From Candidatus Aminicenantota bacterium (lineage in GTDB: Bacteria > Acidobacteriota > Aminicenantia > UBA2199), in NCBI GenBank assembly GCA_030620255.1, contig JAUXFB010000086.1:1-6435 (forward strand): a stretch of 6,435 bases of DNA. The letters run 5' to 3'. The notes below the pieces were generated by a model. That model made no database searches, was not told where the DNA came from, and saw only the letters and a list, made by a program, of their open reading frames with translations. This document shows positions 4,530 to 6,435 of the stretch, one piece after another. Every line of letters begins with the position of its first letter. Within the stretch, counting starts at the first letter, position 1. The translations under genes were made by a program, and so were the position numbers.

Positions 4530-6347
4530 ATGAATTCATGGATCTCATATCTGAGAAATGCTTTTAAACGCAAACTTCCTGAAGATCCAATATCTAAAGA
4601 AAAAGAGCATTCAAACATAAAGAAGAACCTTAAAAACCTAAAACCCTATATTCTTAAATACTGGCGCAAAGGGTTGCTTGGAGCATTTCTTGTGCTTTTT
4701 ACCTCTCTCCTTGGATTTCCCATACCCCTAATAACCAGGTTCTTAATTGACCATGTTATACTGGAGAAAAAATTGGCATTCCTTGTTGGGACTGTATTGC
4801 TTATGGTTGCAATTAAGATGGTTGCAAAACTAACAGGATCTTTTCAAAAATTTTATTTCGCACGCTTTGAACAGGTTGTTATTCTGAACATCCAGAAAGA
4901 TCTAATTAATAGAACCTTAAGACTCCCTAAGACCTTTTTTGATTCTAAAGAAACAGGGTATCTTATGTCCAGGCTACTTTCTGATGTTCATGGATTGCGA
5001 TGGTTCTTCTCCAGTACATTGGTTTATATAATTAGTTCTTTAATCCGATTCATCGGAGGTGTTGCTTTGCTATTTTATCTTAAATGGCAACTTGCAATCG
5101 TTGTTCTTTTCATTCTTCCGGCAATAGTGATTGTTGTTCGATTTTTTGCACGCAAAACCCGAATTTTGAGCCTTCATAGCATGGAACAAAGTGCAAAAGT
5201 AACAAGTTCTATGCAGGAATCTCTTTCCACAACTTCTCTGATTAAGGCATTTTCAACTGAAAAAAAGACATTAAACAACATAATGAAACAATTAAGATCT
5301 TCTATACAAATCGGACTTGAGCACTCTATAATTAGTTCTGCTGCCAACTTTTCAATTGGATTGTTACCTGAAATATCCAGGCTTATTGTGCTCCTTGCAG
5401 GTGCATACTGGGTTATTCTTGGAGAATGGACTCTTGGATCGCTCCTTGCATTTCAATCATATATTGGATATGTTTATGGGCCTGCTCAATTTCTTGCATC
5501 TGCAAATATTAATCTCCAAAATGCATTAGCATCACTTGAGAGGGTTTCTGCATTATTTGATATTATACCTGAAGATAACTTGGAAAAAGGAAAAAAAATT
5601 AAAAGGCTCAAAGGAGAAGTTGAGTTTAAAAATGTTTGTTTTTCATATAATAGAAAAGAAAAGGTCTTAGAAAATTTATCTTTTAAAGTAAAACCTGGAG
5701 AATGGATTGCAATTGTTGGACCAAGCGGAGTTGGCAAAACAACATTACTCAGCCTTATTCTGAGTTTTTACAAACCTTCAAAAGGAGAGATTCTCTTTGA
5801 TGGCCTGCCTGTATCAGAGTACTGTTTAACAAACCTGCGTAAACGAATCGGATATGTTTCACAGAACCCCTCACTACTCTCAGGAACAATTATGGATAAC
5901 CTGATGTATGGAAATAAAGATGCCAAAGAAAACCAGGTTATAAAAGCAGCAAAAATAGCTGGGATTCACAATTTTATTAAGAACCTTCCAAAGGGTTATT
6001 TAGAAACTCTTGGAGAACAGGGAGTTAACTTATCCGAGGGGCAAAGGCAGCGTATAGCACTTGGTAGGGCTTTAATTAAGGAACCAGATATAATGATCCT
6101 TGACGAACCAACCTCTGCTCTGGATAGCATTGTTGTGCGTTCAATTTTTGACGCACTTCCTGAGCTAATACAAAGCAAAACACTGTTTATTGTTACACAC
6201 AAATTATCAACAGTTAAAAACGTTAATAAAATCCTTTTGCTTAATGAAAATAAATTAATTGCAACAGGTACTCATACTGAGTTAATGAAAAACAACCATT
6301 ATTACAGAACCTTAATTCCTATGCAAAATGATATTGAAAAAAAATAA
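4530..6347 (+). CDS. ABC exporter half-transporter (TMD-NBD fusion)
   Basis: An inner-membrane ATP-driven exporter of 605 aa that would work as a dimer, like MsbA-type proteins. About six membrane helices are visible (near 48-68, 82-98, 162-184, 187-206, 278-297 and 301-321), followed by the nucleotide-binding domain: Walker A GPSGVGKT (397-404, Lys403), Q-loop Gln445, signature LSEGQ (501-505, Glu in place of the usual third-position Gly), Walker B 'IMILDEP' with Asp525 and Glu526, D-loop SALD, and His557 in the H-loop. All ATPase residues are present, so it should be active. There is no N-terminal C39 peptidase domain, unlike many bacteriocin exporters. The ATG at 4530 is preferred; a GTG at 4515 in frame would add five residues but lies upstream of and inside the TATAAT box, and neither has a good Shine-Dalgarno. 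Export of the modified peptides is inferred from the locus; lipid or drug export cannot be excluded. Confidence 0.95.
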   Translation: MNSWISYLRNAFKRKLPEDPISKEKEHSNIKKNLKNLKPYILKYWRKGLLGAFLVLFTSLLGFPIPLITRFLIDHVILEKKLAFLVGTVLLMVAIKMVAKLTGSFQKFYFARFEQVVILNIQKDLINRTLRLPKTFFDSKETGYLMSRLLSDVHGLRWFFSSTLVYIISSLIRFIGGVALLFYLKWQLAIVVLFILPAIVIVVRFFARKTRILSLHSMEQSAKVTSSMQESLSTTSLIKAFSTEKKTLNNIMKQLRSSIQIGLEHSIISSAANFSIGLLPEISRLIVLLAGAYWVILGEWTLGSLLAFQSYIGYVYGPAQFLASANINLQNALASLERVSALFDIIPEDNLEKGKKIKRLKGEVEFKNVCFSYNRKEKVLENLSFKVKPGEWIAIVGPSGVGKTTLLSLILSFYKPSKGEILFDGLPVSEYCLTNLRKRIGYVSQNPSLLSGTIMDNLMYGNKDAKENQVIKAAKIAGIHNFIKNLPKGYLETLGEQGVNLSEGQRQRIALGRALIKEPDIMILDEPTSALDSIVVRSIFDALPELIQSKTLFIVTHKLSTVKNVNKILLLNENKLIATGTHTELMKNNHYYRTLIPMQNDIEKK

Positions 6348-6385
6348 AAAAACCAAAATATATAAGAAAAAAGCAAGTACAATTA

Positions 6386-6415
6386 TTGACATAAATATGA
6401 AAGTGATTCTATGGA
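6386..6415 (+). promoter_or_regulatory. Possible outward promoter at the window end
   Basis: A perfect TTGACA at 6386-6391 followed after 18 bp by TATGGA (6410-6415), a poor -10. It could drive a gene beyond the window. An ATG at 6397 opens a frame to the window end (13 codons) but lies between the boxes and has no ribosome site, so no gene is called. The rest of 6348-6435 shows nothing else. Confidence 0.25.
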
Positions 6416-6435
6416 TTATCAAGATCAATAATATA

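Noticed and set aside
6397..6435. Start of another gene (ATG 6397, open to the window end)
   Set aside because: There are only 13 codons and no ribosome site, and it sits between the -35 and -10 of the possible promoter.

Overview
The window is AT-rich, with long A and T runs, dense genes on the + strand only, and spacers full of degenerate 6-8 bp tandem repeats and a palindromic 'GAATATCGAA' type element. From memory, such spacers are common in uncultured or anaerobic Gram-negative lineages (Desulfobacterota, Omnitrophota, some Planctomycetota). Lineage is therefore an inference, and no marker gene is present. The content is a ribosomally made, post-translationally modified peptide (RiPP) locus.

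Layout: (1) Bases 1-167 are the C-terminal tail of a radical SAM/SPASM maturase, with the end of the SPASM cysteine motif visible. (2) Cassette 1 (164-2226) has a promoter, an 85-aa Cys/Gly-repeat precursor peptide, a spacer with a hairpin, a 331-aa HPr-kinase-like P-loop protein and, overlapping by 4 nt, a 204-aa S26-type (Ser/His) peptidase. (3) Bases 2219-2730 are non-coding repeats. (4) Cassette 2 (2744-3965) has a promoter of the same architecture, a second precursor (86 aa) and a second HPr-kinase-like protein (302 aa, TTG start) only 5 nt downstream. (5) Bases 3966-4496 are repeats again, nearly copying part of the first repeat block. (6) Bases 4530-6347 encode a complete ABC exporter half-transporter (TMD-NBD) without a peptidase domain. 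(7) The last 88 bases are AT-rich with a possible outward promoter.

How the parts may work together (inference): the SPASM enzyme would modify the five-cysteine repeat core of both precursors, guided by their nearly identical leaders. Each HPr-kinase-like protein sits with its own precursor and may phosphorylate it, as HprK-like kinases do in some lasso-peptide clusters. The S26-like protein is a candidate leader peptidase, since the exporter has no C39 domain. The ABC protein would export the product. The set resembles what I remember of the 'SynChlorMet' (Scm) type cassettes, but I could not check this. The most interesting points are the two precursor/kinase pairs sharing one maturase and one exporter, the five-unit CxxG core, and the repeats that bracket cassette 2.
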